Source: Nocardiopsis sp. FR4 (GTDB lineage Bacteria; Actinomycetota; Actinomycetes; Streptosporangiales; Streptosporangiaceae). Taken from it: a stretch of 64,000 nt of DNA. Positions 12,567 to 22,681 of this stretch are shown piece by piece. The position numbers and the translations under genes are program-made. Location: NCBI RefSeq assembly GCF_009830945.1, contig NZ_VWVV01000008.1, positions 1 through 64,000 on the forward strand, given 5' to 3'. The notes beneath the pieces were generated by a model. It was not told where the DNA came from, made no database searches, and saw only the letters and a program-made list of their open reading frames with translations. Each line of letters begins with the position of its first letter. The stretch's first letter is position 1.

Positions 12567-13748
12567 TCATCCGCGCCGTTTGCGGCCCAAAAGCAGGATG
12601 AACAGGCCAGATACCACCAGGGCCCCGGCAATGACCAGGAGTCCCGACAGCCAGGTGCCGGTGCGGGGCAGATCGACCTCCGGGATTCGGTCACCCGCTT
12701 CGGGGGATACCTCCTCCTCAGCAGACTCCTCCCGCGCGGCCTCTCCGGCGGAGGGCGCCGCCTCCCCGGACACCTCCTCCGGAGCGGACTCCGGGGTCTG
12801 ACCGGTGCCCGGGTCGGCGGTCTGCTCCGGGTGCCAGGTGAAGGTGGCGGTGGTGGAGCTGGTCGCCGCGCCGGCCTCCGCCGTCACCAGCGGCCGGGTG
12901 CGCACGCCGCCCCTCCCGGTGAACAGGCGCCCCTCCGGCAGCGGCACGTCCTGGCCGCGCACGTGGAGGGTCACCACCCCGGCCGGGACCGAGGGGTCCA
13001 CGCTCAGGTAGACCTGCTCGCCGTCGTGCACCTGTGTCACCGGTCCGCCGTCCGCGTCGACCAGCCACGAGGCCGGAGCGCCGCGTACGGACACGCCCAG
13101 CGGCCCCGAACCGGAGCTGTGCACGGTCAGCGGGCCCAGCGGTTCCTCGGGCGCGATCGCCTCCACGTGCGCGGGCACGACCTCCAGCGACCGGGAGGCG
13201 GCGTTGTCGGCCGCCGCCGCGCTGCCCCGCACCAGGTGGTCGTACAGCGCGAGCACCACGGGGTCGTTGGCGCCGCGGTCCGGCTCCGCCCCGTCCAGCA
13301 CGTACCACAGGGCCGCCTGGGTGCCCGCGATCGCCTGGCCCTCGGTCACCTCCGCCAGCCCGGTCTCCCGGGCCAACCCGGGAAGGTCCACCACGGGGTA
13401 GGAGTGGGAGACGATCCACTTCGCCTGGTCGGCGGGGTCCGTTTTCTGGGGGGTTTCGGCCCACTCCGGAGTGTCGGACCACGCTGACTCCACGTAGGCG
13501 GCGCGCGGGCGCACCTCCTCGTCGGAGACGGCGGCGTAGGCCCGTACGGACTCCTCCCCGGTCACGCGCAGGCTGAACAGCGCCGTGTCGACCTCCCGGC
13601 CGTCGGCCAGGGTGAGGACCGCGCCCGGGACGGGGTCGCGGTCCACGCGTGAGAAGTCGTCGGCGTGGGACGCGGGGGCGCCGAGCAGGGTGCCGACCAC
13701 CGTGGTGGTGAAGAGCAGCGCGGCGCACCGACGCAGGATGCCGGACAT
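12567..13748 (-). CDS. Divergent TQXA-like LPXTG surface protein C lacking the thioester cysteine
   Basis: A 393-residue secreted protein, more diverged than the other two. It has a signal peptide (cut near SHA, residue 29), a TQXA-like domain, an Ig-like region, a Glu/Ala-rich linker and a sorting signal LPRTGT with a helix and RKRR tail. The glutamine motif is kept (Q144 in GTQAALWYV). The segment aligned to TTYCIDF in the paralogues reads RAYAAVS, so the cysteine position is A72. The only cysteine, C8, is inside the signal peptide, so no thioester can form in the mature protein. ATG 13748; divergently arranged from gatB. Confidence 0.8.
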   Translation of the reverse strand: MSGILRRCAALLFTTTVVGTLLGAPASHADDFSRVDRDPVPGAVLTLADGREVDTALFSLRVTGEESVRAYAAVSDEEVRPRAAYVESAWSDTPEWAETPQKTDPADQAKWIVSHSYPVVDLPGLARETGLAEVTEGQAIAGTQAALWYVLDGAEPDRGANDPVVLALYDHLVRGSAAAADNAASRSLEVVPAHVEAIAPEEPLGPLTVHSSGSGPLGVSVRGAPASWLVDADGGPVTQVHDGEQVYLSVDPSVPAGVVTLHVRGQDVPLPEGRLFTGRGGVRTRPLVTAEAGAATSSTTATFTWHPEQTADPGTGQTPESAPEEVSGEAAPSAGEAAREESAEEEVSPEAGDRIPEVDLPRTGTWLSGLLVIAGALVVSGLFILLLGRKRRG

Positions 13749-13946
13749 GCTTGTGCGCTCCCGTACGAGGGCGGTCGGTGTGGTGGCCGAACCGGCGAAA
13801 AACGTCTTGCTGGGCCTCCCACACTAACGGTCCGGCACCCCGGGAGGCCGGGTGTTCCCCCGACAGCGGCCCAATCGTGTACTGGCCGTGATGTGCGGTG
13901 ACCCTTCCGTGTTCCGGGGCGTGGCACCGCACCCCCGCGCGCTCGG

Positions 13947-13952
13947 TAGGCT
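13947..13952 (+). promoter_or_regulatory. Possible -10 box for gatB
   Basis: TAGGCT lies 41 bp before the gatB ATG in the 245-bp divergent gap between surface protein C and gatB. No matching -35 hexamer is visible. Confidence 0.3.
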
Positions 13953-13993
13953 GAGCTGGAAGGTATGTCCTCTACGGAAACGGGTTTGCGGCG

Positions 13994-15541
13994 ATGGCCC
14001 ACGCGGTAACTCCTAGCCCTGCCACGAACAACGGTCCTGCGCCGGTGGCCTACGAGCGGGCGCTGGCCACATACGAGCCCGTGCTCGGCCTGGAGACCCA
14101 CATCGAGCTGGGCACCGCCTCCAAGATGTTCTGCTCCTGCCCCACCGCGTTCGGCGCCGAGCCGAACACCCAGGTGTGCCCGGTGTGCCTGGCGCTGCCC
14201 GGCTCCCTGCCGGTGGTCAACGAGAAGGCGGTCGAGGGCGCCATCCGCCTGGGCCTGGCGCTGAACTGCTCCATCGCACCCTGGGGACGCTTCGCCCGGA
14301 AGAACTACTTCTATCCGGACATGCCGAAGAACTACCAGATCTCCCAGTACGACGAGCCGATCTGCGTCGACGGCCACCTCGACGTCACGGTGGACACCCC
14401 CGACGGCCCGCGGGAGTTCCGCGTGGAGATCGAGCGCGTCCACATGGAGGAGGACACCGGCAAGACCTCCCACCTGGGCGGGGCCACCGGTCGCATCCAC
14501 GGCGCGGACTACTCCATCGTCGACTACAACCGCGCGGGCATCCCGCTGCTGGAGATCGTCACCAAGCCCATCACCGGCACCGGCGAGCTCGCGCCCCTGG
14601 TCGCCCGCGCCTACGCCACCGAGCTGCGCGACCTGGTCCGGTCCCTGGGCATCTCCGACGTGCGCATGGAGGAGGGCTCCATGCGCTGCGACGTCAACGT
14701 CTCGATCAACCCGCGCGGCGCCTCCGAGTGGGGCACCCGCAGCGAGACCAAGAACGTCAACTCACTGCGCTCGGTCGAGCGGGCCGTGCGCTCGGAGATC
14801 GAGCGCCAGGCCGGCGTCCTCGACGCCGGACAGAGCGTCGTGCAGGAGACCCGCCACTTCCAGGAGGACACCGGCCGCAGCATCCCGGGCCGCTCCAAGG
14901 AGGAGGCGCAGGACTACCGGTACTTCCCCGACCCCGACCTGGTCCCCGTCGCGCCCTCCGAGGAGTGGATCGAGGAGCTGCGGGCCACGCTGCCCGAGCT
15001 GCCCGCCGCCCAGCGGGCCCGGGTGCGCGCCGAGTGGAACCTCACCGACACCGAGCTGCGCGACCTGGTCAACGCCGACGCCATCGGCCTGGTGGAGGCG
15101 ACCGTGGCCGCGGGCGCCCCGTCCGCCGAGGCCCGCAAGCTGTGGCTGAACGAGCTCTCCCGCCGCGCCACCGAGCAGGAGGTGGAGCTGGGTGACCTGC
15201 CCATCACCCCCGCCCAGGTCGCGCGGATCATCGCCCTGGTCGCCGAGGGCACGCTCACCAACAAGCTCGCCCGCCAGGTGGTGGAGGGCGTGCTCGCCGG
15301 TGAGGGGGAGCCCGACGCCGTGGTCGAGGCCCGCGGTCTGAAGGTGGTCAGCGACGACGGCGCGCTCGGCGCCGCCGTGGACGAGGCCATCGCGGCCAAC
15401 CCCGACGCCGCCGACAAGGTGCGCGGCGGCAAGGTCGCCGCGGCCGGGGCCCTGGTCGGCGCGGTCATGAAGGCGACCCGGGGCCAGGCCGACGCGGGCC
15501 GCGCCCGCGAACTGATCCTGGAGCGGCTCGGCGCGAGCTGA
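13994..15541 (+). CDS. gatB: Glutamyl-tRNA(Gln) amidotransferase subunit B
   Basis: GatB is the tRNA-binding and kinase/transamidase subunit of GatCAB. The 515-residue protein shows the cradle-domain start [15 protein letters not shown], the zinc-type cysteines in [10 protein letters not shown] and [10 protein letters not shown], the [15 protein letters not shown] segment and a C-terminal YqeY/tail domain (about 355-515). The order gatCA then gatB is the ancestral actinobacterial arrangement, but here 5.3 kb of surface-protein genes on the opposite strand separate them. It must therefore have its own promoter. Confidence 0.97.
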   Translation: MAHAVTPSPATNNGPAPVAYERALATYEPVLGLETHIELGTASKMFCSCPTAFGAEPNTQVCPVCLALPGSLPVVNEKAVEGAIRLGLALNCSIAPWGRFARKNYFYPDMPKNYQISQYDEPICVDGHLDVTVDTPDGPREFRVEIERVHMEEDTGKTSHLGGATGRIHGADYSIVDYNRAGIPLLEIVTKPITGTGELAPLVARAYATELRDLVRSLGISDVRMEEGSMRCDVNVSINPRGASEWGTRSETKNVNSLRSVERAVRSEIERQAGVLDAGQSVVQETRHFQEDTGRSIPGRSKEEAQDYRYFPDPDLVPVAPSEEWIEELRATLPELPAAQRARVRAEWNLTDTELRDLVNADAIGLVEATVAAGAPSAEARKLWLNELSRRATEQEVELGDLPITPAQVARIIALVAEGTLTNKLARQVVEGVLAGEGEPDAVVEARGLKVVSDDGALGAAVDEAIAANPDAADKVRGGKVAAAGALVGAVMKATRGQADAGRARELILERLGAS

Positions 15542-15948
15542 CCGACCGGGGTGTGACCGCTCACAACCGGCGCCGCGGCGCGTTTTCCGCTCCCTTTTGT
15601 CGGTGCCTCCTGGCAGCCTGCATGGACCGCGGGCGGCCGGGAGGCCGTCAGGCACTCCCGGGCGGACGGACCGTCCCGCACGGGGCGGGCGCGCCGTCCC
15701 CGGGAGGGAGCGGGGCTGGGACGACGTGGAGTAATCACCCTGGGTGATGGTTCCGTCGTCATCTCTCAGCCGGTCCTCAATCGCTGTGTGACCTTGGTTG
15801 CGTAGGGTTGCGACCCATGGGGGCGTGCGCGGTACCTCGGGCCGCCCCCGCGACCGAGTCCGTCCCAGTCCCGCGAGATCCTGGGCGGCAGACACGGTGC
15901 CGGGCGCCGTGCCGCGCCCGGACTCGAACGACGCGAGGTGGGTGCTCC
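15542..15948. other. Intergenic region between gatB and the second GGDEF-EAL gene
   Basis: About 400 bp without a convincing gene. It contains the 15-bp palindrome at 15734-15748, and TAGGGT at 15803-15808, a possible -10 box about 160 bp before the start codon. No strong terminator hairpin is evident right after gatB. Confidence 0.35.
15734..15748. promoter_or_regulatory. BldD-box-like palindrome
   Basis: ATCACCCTGGGTGAT is a perfect inverted repeat around a central T. It fits every fixed position of the BldD consensus as I recall it for Streptomyces (nTnACnC(A/T)GnGTnAn). BldD is the c-di-GMP-dependent repressor of development, and the gene downstream makes or degrades c-di-GMP. The site is 55 bp upstream of the possible -10 at 15803 and 218 bp before the start codon. 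Confidence 0.6.
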
Positions 15949-15965
15949 ATGTCCGAGGAGAGAGC

Positions 15966-18725
15966 GTGACGGCGGCCGGACGCCGGGTCGACCGCGGCGC
16001 GCCCACTGACAGATCGCTCATGGGGACCACGGCACGCCGCGTGTGGACCGTCGTCCTGGGCGCGCTGTGCCTGCTCTACGCCGGGGGGACCGTGATCCCC
16101 CTGGGAGAGACCACGGCGACCGCCGCACTCGGCGAGTGGCCGACCTCCGCGGCGGCCGGAGCCGCCGGCCTGTCCCTGCTCTACGCCTCGCGCCGCTGGG
16201 CGGAGTCCGGGGCCGACCGCGACGCCCACGCCGACGGCGCGGACGGGGCCGCGGCCCTGCGCCACCTCGGCTTCGCCGCCCTGGCCTGGTGCGCGGGCGG
16301 CGTCACACACGGACTGACCCGTCTGCTCAGTTCCGGGTCGGCCCTGTCCCTCACCCTCGGTGATCTCTTCGCCCTCGCGGCGCTGCCACTCTTCGTGGTC
16401 GGCTTCACCAAGTTCGCCCCCTGGCCGGGCGGGCTGCGCACCGCCGTGCGTCACGTCACCGACAGCTACGTGTGCGCCGCCGCGGTCTTCTCGGTGGTCT
16501 GGCTGCTGATGTTCTCCCCGCTCTACCAGGAGCTGGGGGAGGGGGCGGGCTTCCTCGGCTTCGCCCTGGTCTACCCGGTGGCCGACATCGTCGTGCTGTG
16601 CCTGCTCGTGCCGCTGGTCTTCATGTCGCCGCACAGCACGCGGCGCGCGGTCCTGCTGGCGATCGGCGCGCTCGTGGTCATCGCGAGCTCGGACCTTCTC
16701 GGCGCGCTCACCCGGCTGACCGGCCCGCCCGTCGCCGGGGGGATCGAGCACCCGGTGCGGTTCCTGGGCCTGGCCCTGCTGGGCGCCCTGCCCTGGCTGG
16801 TCGGGCACCGGCCGGGGTCGGACCCCCGGCGGATCACCGGCCGGGGCCTGTACCGCTTCGCCCCGGAGCTCGCCGCGATCGCCGCGGTGCTCGTCGCCGC
16901 CCTCGTGCTCACCGTGGCCGCGCTGGGCCTGCCGGGGGTGGCCCCCGTGCTGCCGCTGGCCGCGGGCACCGCCGTCGTGGTGCTGCTGGTGCGCGTGGTG
17001 GGGATGCTGGAGGAGAACGCCACCCTGTCCCGCATGGTGCGCAACCGCGAGGGGCACTTCCACGAGTTGGCGCGCAACAGCGGCGACGTCATCCTCATCC
17101 TGGACCGGGACGGCGGGGTGAACTACGTCAGCCCCGGCACGGCCGAGGCCTTCGGCTACCGGCTCGACGACGTGCTCGCCGCGCCCGTCACCGCCCTCAT
17201 CCACCCCGAGGACCTGTCGCGGATCGAGGCGGTCACCGACCTGTTCACCGAGCGCGGCTCCCAGGGTGTGCACCTGCGGCTGCGGGTGCGCGCGGCGGAC
17301 GGCACCTGGCGGCACACCGAGTCGACGATCTCGCTGTACGAGCAGCCGGGCGAGCCCGACCGCCTGCTGGTGACCACCCGCGACATCAGCGCGCAGGTGG
17401 CGCTGCAGGACGAGGTCGAGCACCTGACCTTCCACGACGGCGTGACCGGCCTGCCCAACCGCGCCTACCTGGAGGAGCGGGCCAGCGACGTGCTGGCGCA
17501 CCGCGCCATGAGCGAGGAGCCCACCGGCGACGTCGCGGTGATCTTCCTGGACCTGGACGGGTTCACCGCCGTCAACGACTCCGCCGGGCACGTGCGCGGC
17601 GACCACCTGCTCGGCCAGGCGGCCCGCAGGCTGCGCGGGGAGGTGGACTCCGACGCGACCCTGGCCCGCTGGGGCGGCGACGAGTTCGCCGTCCTGGTGG
17701 AGGACGTGCCCCGGGCCCAGCGCGTGGTGGACCTGGCCGAGCGGCTGGGCCGGGTGATCGCCTCCGAGCCCTTCCAGGTGGCCGACCGGGACATCCTGCT
17801 GACCGCCAGCATCGGCGTGGCCTTCGCCGAACCGGCCACCGACAGCGGTGAGCTGCTGCGCAACGCCGACGTGGCGATGACCCGGGCCAAGGAGCGGGGC
17901 ACGGGCCACGTGGAGGTCTACGCCGCGCACATGCACGACACCGTGGTCTCCCGTCTGGAGCTGCAGATCCGGCTGCGCCGGGCGATGGCCGACGGCGAGT
18001 TCTTCCTGGAGTACCAGCCGATCGTGGACCTGGGCAGCTCCCAGGTGACCTCGGTCGAGGCGCTGGTGCGCTGGAACCGCGACGGGGAGACGGTCGGCCC
18101 GGAGGAGTTCCTCGGCGCCGCCGAGGAGTCGGGTCTGATCGTGCCGCTGGGCGAGCTGATCCTGCGCGAGGCCTGCGAGAAGGTCGCCGTGTGGCGGCTC
18201 TCGGACTGGGACATCGGGCTGTCGGTGAACCTGTCCGTCAAGCAGGTGCTCTCGCCGCGCTTCGTGGAGACGGTGGCGGGCGTCCTGGTCGAGACCGGGC
18301 TCCCGGCGGAGGTGCTCACCCTGGAGGTGGACGAGGAGGTGCTGCTCGACGACCTCGGCGAGGCCGTGCAGCGCCTGGGCGAGCTGCGCGAACTGGGCGT
18401 GCGCCTGGCCATCGACGACTACGGGATGGGCTACGCCTCCCTGGCCCACCTGCGCAGGCTGAGCGTGGACGCGATCAAGATCGACCCGTCGTTCGTGGCG
18501 GACCTGGGCCGCGACGACACGGTCACCCTGCTCACGCACACGATCATCCAGCTCGGCCGCGACCTCGGCGTGCAGGTGGTGGCCGAGGGCATCGAGCGCC
18601 CCGAGCAGCTGGAACAGCTGCGCGCCATGGGCTGCGACCACGGCCAGGGCTTCCTGGTGGCTCGCCCCATGGCCGCGGGCGGCGTGGAGTCCCTGGTCGG
18701 CGGCGAGGCCGGGGCCAGCCTCTGA
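15966..18725 (+). CDS. Membrane PAS-GGDEF-EAL cyclic-di-GMP turnover protein
   Basis: The 919-residue protein has about ten membrane helices (25-345), a PAS sensor (about 361-480), GGDEF (motif 570-574) and EAL (EAL at 698-700) domains. The cyclase motif is intact but no RxxD inhibition site occurs at the standard position (DSDA instead). The EAL domain keeps all usual residues: NLS, LEVDE, DDYG, KID, AEGIE and QG. It is a candidate bifunctional enzyme, or a phosphodiesterase as such composite proteins often are. GTG 15966 follows AGGAG at 5 nt. A 6-codon frame (MSEERA, 15949-15969) overlaps the start as GTGA. A similar gene sits just before ilvB in Streptomyces (inference from memory). Confidence 0.87.
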   Translation: MTAAGRRVDRGAPTDRSLMGTTARRVWTVVLGALCLLYAGGTVIPLGETTATAALGEWPTSAAAGAAGLSLLYASRRWAESGADRDAHADGADGAAALRHLGFAALAWCAGGVTHGLTRLLSSGSALSLTLGDLFALAALPLFVVGFTKFAPWPGGLRTAVRHVTDSYVCAAAVFSVVWLLMFSPLYQELGEGAGFLGFALVYPVADIVVLCLLVPLVFMSPHSTRRAVLLAIGALVVIASSDLLGALTRLTGPPVAGGIEHPVRFLGLALLGALPWLVGHRPGSDPRRITGRGLYRFAPELAAIAAVLVAALVLTVAALGLPGVAPVLPLAAGTAVVVLLVRVVGMLEENATLSRMVRNREGHFHELARNSGDVILILDRDGGVNYVSPGTAEAFGYRLDDVLAAPVTALIHPEDLSRIEAVTDLFTERGSQGVHLRLRVRAADGTWRHTESTISLYEQPGEPDRLLVTTRDISAQVALQDEVEHLTFHDGVTGLPNRAYLEERASDVLAHRAMSEEPTGDVAVIFLDLDGFTAVNDSAGHVRGDHLLGQAARRLRGEVDSDATLARWGGDEFAVLVEDVPRAQRVVDLAERLGRVIASEPFQVADRDILLTASIGVAFAEPATDSGELLRNADVAMTRAKERGTGHVEVYAAHMHDTVVSRLELQIRLRRAMADGEFFLEYQPIVDLGSSQVTSVEALVRWNRDGETVGPEEFLGAAEESGLIVPLGELILREACEKVAVWRLSDWDIGLSVNLSVKQVLSPRFVETVAGVLVETGLPAEVLTLEVDEEVLLDDLGEAVQRLGELRELGVRLAIDDYGMGYASLAHLRRLSVDAIKIDPSFVADLGRDDTVTLLTHTIIQLGRDLGVQVVAEGIERPEQLEQLRAMGCDHGQGFLVARPMAAGGVESLVGGEAGASL

Positions 18726-18742
18726 CCGGACACGGGAAGCCC

Positions 18743-18775
18743 GGGGGACCCCGCCTGAGTCCGCTGGGTGCCCCC
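18743..18775 (+). terminator. Hairpin terminator after the GGDEF-EAL gene
   Basis: Arms GGGGGACCC and GGGT-G-CCCCC pair with a single bulged G, 18 bp beyond the stop codon. A smaller GCGGAC/GTCCGC hairpin follows at 18788-18807. Neither has a U-tail. Confidence 0.5.
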
Positions 18776-18906
18776 GTGTTCCACGGTGCGGACGCCCCGG
18801 TGTCCGCTCTGTGTCGTGCGCTACACGCGTATGCGCCCTTCGTGGTGTTTGTCCAGTTCAGGGCGGGTGTTCGGGTTCGGGAATGTGGCCGCATCCTGAC
18901 ACGTGC

Positions 18907-18923
18907 GTCTCACATCCTGGGAC
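18907..18923 (+). promoter_or_regulatory. Shared GTCTC-N7-GRGAN element, ilvB copy
   Basis: GTCTCACATCCTGGGAC lies 63 bp before the ilvB leader peptide. Closely similar 17-mers occur at 24380, 24883 and 28123 before other branched-chain-pathway transcription units, with a weaker copy at 42445. It is a probable operator for the IclR-family regulator encoded at 41696-42430 (inference). Confidence 0.55.
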
Positions 18924-18938
18924 ATTATGTCGTTCTTG

Positions 18939-18968
18939 TTGACGCGGACCCTCTCCGTCGGCCAATGT
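18939..18968 (+). promoter_or_regulatory. Candidate ilvB promoter
   Basis: TTGACG (18939-18944), an 18-bp spacer and CAATGT (18963-18968) form a plausible promoter. Transcription would start near 18976, exactly at an in-frame GTG of the leader peptide, which would make the leader a leaderless message. Confidence 0.4.
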
Positions 18969-18969
18969 T

Positions 18970-19026
18970 GTGAGCGTGCAGAGCAACTCCCTGATTCTCG
19001 TACTTGGTCGGCGCGCAGCCCGCTGA
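18970..19026 (+). CDS. ilvB leader peptide (attenuation)
   Basis: The short frame [18 protein letters not shown] is followed by TGA. It has five consecutive Leu/Ile/Val codons (CTG ATT CTC GTA CTT, 18991-19005). It overlaps the left arm of a strong hairpin and is followed by a U-tailed terminator 28-63 nt after its stop. This is the layout of ribosome-mediated attenuation of branched-chain amino acid operons: shortage of charged Leu, Ile or Val tRNA stalls the ribosome at these codons. Translation may begin at GTG 18970 or GTG 18976. It closely parallels the leader before cimA. Confidence 0.75.
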   Translation: MSVQSNSLILVLGRRAAR

Positions 19027-19081
19027 GTTTCTTCTGCTGCGCGCCACCCCTCAACCGCCACCGGGCGGTGGGGGTTTTTTT
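19010..19081 (+). terminator. ilvB attenuator: hairpin plus U-tailed terminator
   Basis: The first hairpin has a perfect 10-bp stem, GGCGCGCAGC (19010-19019) with GCTGCGCGCC (19036-19045). Directly after it, ACCGCC/GGCGGT (19054-19059, 19064-19069) extended by CCCC/GGGG forms a second stem ending in seven T residues (19075-19081). This is one of only a few U-tailed terminators in the window and lies 75 bp before ilvB. The antiterminator pairing was not resolved by eye. Confidence 0.8.
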
Positions 19082-19156
19082 ATTGCCAGACCCGGAATCA
19101 GACCCACCAGGCCAGAGCCCCCGTGCCGCTCTGGACCCTCGCTGAAGGATCATGAG

Positions 19157-20917
19157 ATGACCGAGCAGATGACCGGCGCCCAATCGCTGATCAGGTCGCT
19201 GGAGCAGGTCGGCGTTGACACTGTCTTCGGGATTCCCGGCGGCGCCATCCTCCCGGCCTACGACCCGCTCTACGACTCGGCCAAGGTGCGCCACATCCTC
19301 ATGCGCCACGAGCAGGGGGCGGGGCACGCCGCCGAGGGCTACGCCTACGCCACCGGACGCCCCGGCGTGTGCATGGCCACCAGCGGCCCCGGAGCCACCA
19401 ACCTGGTCACCCCCCTCGCCGACGCCCACATGGACTCGGTGCCCATGGTCGCCATCACCGGCCAGGTCGCCTCCCCGATGATCGGCACCGACGCCTTCCA
19501 GGAAGCCGACATCTGCGGCATCACCATGCCGATCACCAAGCACAACTTCCTGGTCAAGGACGTGCGCGACATCCCGCGCACCATCGCCGAGGCCTTCCAC
19601 ATCGCCGCCAGCGGCCGTCCCGGCCCCGTCCTGGTCGACATCTCCAAGGACGCCCTGCAGGCCTCCGCCGAGCACGTGTGGCCCGAGCGCCTGGACCTGC
19701 CCGGCTACCGCCCGGTCACCAAACCGCACGGCAAGCAGGTCCGCGAGGCCGCCCGGCTGATCGCCGAGGCCCGCCGCCCGGTGCTCTACGTCGGCGGCGG
19801 CGTCCTGCGCGCCGGGGCCGCCGCGGAGCTGCGCGTCCTGGCCGAGCTCACCGGCGTCCCCGTGGTCACCACCCTCATGGCCCGCGGCGTCTTCCCCGAC
19901 AGCCACCCGCAGTTCGTGGGGATGCCGGGGATGCACGGCGACGTCTCCGCGGTCGGCGCCCTGCAGAAGGCCGACCTCATCGTCGCCCTGGGCGCCCGCT
20001 TCGACGACCGCGTCACCGGCCGCCTGGACAGCTTCGCCCCCGACGCCAAGGTCGTCCACGCCGACATCGACCCCGCCGAGATCTCCAAGAACCGCCACGC
20101 GGACGTGCCCATCGTCGGCGACTGCCGCGAGGTCCTGGCCGACCTGGTCGTGGCCGTGCGCGCCGACCAGGAGAAGGGCCGCCAGGGCGACTACGAGGGC
20201 TGGTGGCAGCAGCTCAACCGGCTGCGTACCACCTACCCCAAGGGCTTCGAGGCCCCCGACGACGGCAGCCTGTCCCCGCAGGCCGTCATCCAGCGCCTCG
20301 GCCAGATCGTCGGCCCCGAGGCCACCTACGTCGCCGGTGTGGGCCAGCACCAGATGTGGGCGGCGCAGTTCATCGACTACGAGCGCCCCGGCTCCTTCGT
20401 CAACTCCGGCGGCCTGGGCACGATGGGCTTCTCCGTCCCCGCCGCGCTCGGCGCCAAGGTCGGCGACCCCGACCGCACCGTGTGGTCGGTCGACGGCGAC
20501 GGCTGCTTCCAGATGACCAACCAGGAACTGGCCACCTGCGCCATCGAGGGAATCCCGATCAAGGTCGCCGTGGTCAACAACGGCAACCTGGGCATGGTCC
20601 GCCAGTGGCAGACCCTGTTCTACGAGGGCCGGTACTCCAACACCGACCTGCAGACCTCGCCGCGCGACGAGAAGGTGCGCATTCCCGACTTCGTCCGCCT
20701 CGCGGAGGCGTACGGTTGTGTCGGTCTGCGCTGTGAGAGCGCCGAGGACATCGACGCCACCATCGAGAAGGCCATGGCCGTCGACGACGCCCCCGTCGTC
20801 GTGGACTTCACGGTCAACCACGACGCCATGGTCTGGCCGATGGTCGGCCCCGGCGTCAGCAACGACAACATCCAGTACGCGCGCGACATGGCGCCGAGCT
20901 GGGAACACGAGGACTAA
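19157..20917 (+). CDS. ilvB: Acetolactate synthase large (catalytic) subunit
   Basis: The ThDP- and FAD-dependent enzyme makes acetolactate or acetohydroxybutyrate, the first common step of valine, leucine and isoleucine synthesis. The 586-residue protein begins [20 protein letters not shown], has the [13 protein letters not shown] and [14 protein letters not shown] (catalytic Glu) segments and the ThDP-binding [15 protein letters not shown] motif near residue 450. ATG 19157 is preceded by GAAGGAT at 6 nt. It is followed 20 bp later by the regulatory subunit gene and then ilvC, forming an ilvBNC operon under attenuation control. Confidence 0.96.
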   Translation: MTEQMTGAQSLIRSLEQVGVDTVFGIPGGAILPAYDPLYDSAKVRHILMRHEQGAGHAAEGYAYATGRPGVCMATSGPGATNLVTPLADAHMDSVPMVAITGQVASPMIGTDAFQEADICGITMPITKHNFLVKDVRDIPRTIAEAFHIAASGRPGPVLVDISKDALQASAEHVWPERLDLPGYRPVTKPHGKQVREAARLIAEARRPVLYVGGGVLRAGAAAELRVLAELTGVPVVTTLMARGVFPDSHPQFVGMPGMHGDVSAVGALQKADLIVALGARFDDRVTGRLDSFAPDAKVVHADIDPAEISKNRHADVPIVGDCREVLADLVVAVRADQEKGRQGDYEGWWQQLNRLRTTYPKGFEAPDDGSLSPQAVIQRLGQIVGPEATYVAGVGQHQMWAAQFIDYERPGSFVNSGGLGTMGFSVPAALGAKVGDPDRTVWSVDGDGCFQMTNQELATCAIEGIPIKVAVVNNGNLGMVRQWQTLFYEGRYSNTDLQTSPRDEKVRIPDFVRLAEAYGCVGLRCESAEDIDATIEKAMAVDDAPVVVDFTVNHDAMVWPMVGPGVSNDNIQYARDMAPSWEHED

Positions 20918-20937
20918 GAGGAGCAGGCGAGACCACC

Positions 20938-21462
20938 ATGAGCAGTCACACGCTTTCCGTTCTGGTGGAGGACACCCCGGGTATCCTCGCCCGCGCCTCC
21001 TCCCTCTTCTCCCGCCGCGGTTTCAACATCGACTCACTCAGTGTCAGCAACACCGAGTACCCAGGACTGTCCCGGATGACAATCGTGGTCAACTGCGACC
21101 TCCACCCCTTGGAGCAGGTGACCAAACAGCTCAACAAGCTGGTCAACGTCGTCAAGATCGTGGAGATGGACACCACCGCGTCGGTCCGGCGCGAGCTCCT
21201 GCTCGTCAAGGTCAAGGCCGACGCGTCCAGCCGCACCCACGTGCTGCAGACGGCCGAGCTCTTCCGCGCCCACGTCGTGGACGTCAGCCCGGACGTCGTC
21301 GTCATCGAGGCCACCGGCGACCCCGAGAAGCTCGATGCCCTGGTCAGGAACCTGGAGCCGTTCGGCATCCGGGAACTGGTCAAATCAGGGCTGGTCGCCC
21401 TGGGACGCGGACCCCGGTCGATCACCGACCGTTCCCTCCGCGCGGTCGACCGTAGCGCCTGA
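20938..21462 (+). CDS. ilvN: Acetolactate synthase small (regulatory) subunit
   Basis: The 174-residue protein begins with an ACT domain (SHTLSVLVEDTPGILAR, then RRGFNIDSLSV) that binds valine for feedback inhibition of IlvB, followed by a second ALS_ss domain from about residue 80. Length matches the family. GAGGAG precedes the ATG, and the gene is 20 bp from ilvB, so it is co-transcribed. Confidence 0.96.
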   Translation: MSSHTLSVLVEDTPGILARASSLFSRRGFNIDSLSVSNTEYPGLSRMTIVVNCDLHPLEQVTKQLNKLVNVVKIVEMDTTASVRRELLLVKVKADASSRTHVLQTAELFRAHVVDVSPDVVVIEATGDPEKLDALVRNLEPFGIRELVKSGLVALGRGPRSITDRSLRAVDRSA

Positions 21463-21522
21463 GGCCCGGACACGGCCGGGCCCGCGCCGCGTCCCCACAC
21501 AACGTTTGAGAACGAGGAGTAA

Positions 21523-22524
<1,002 letters not shown>

Positions 22525-22541
22525 GTGAGGCCCCAGTCACC

Positions 22542-22575
22542 ATGGGGACAGGTGGGTGTGCCCACCTGTCCCCAT
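22542..22575 (+). terminator. Terminator of the ilvBNC operon
   Basis: A perfect 15-bp stem, ATGGGGACAGGTGGG with CCCACCTGTCCCCAT, with a 4-nt TGTG loop starts 17 bp after the ilvC stop. TAGACT at 22597-22602 just beyond it may be the -10 box of serA. Confidence 0.85.
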
Positions 22576-22681
22576 CAGGCTTCCCTACCTCGGCAGTAGA
22601 CTTTAGACCGGCCATCACCCCCGATCCCGGTAGTGCCCATCACCTGCGCGATCGGGTCGCACCACCCGAAAAGGAACCGTT

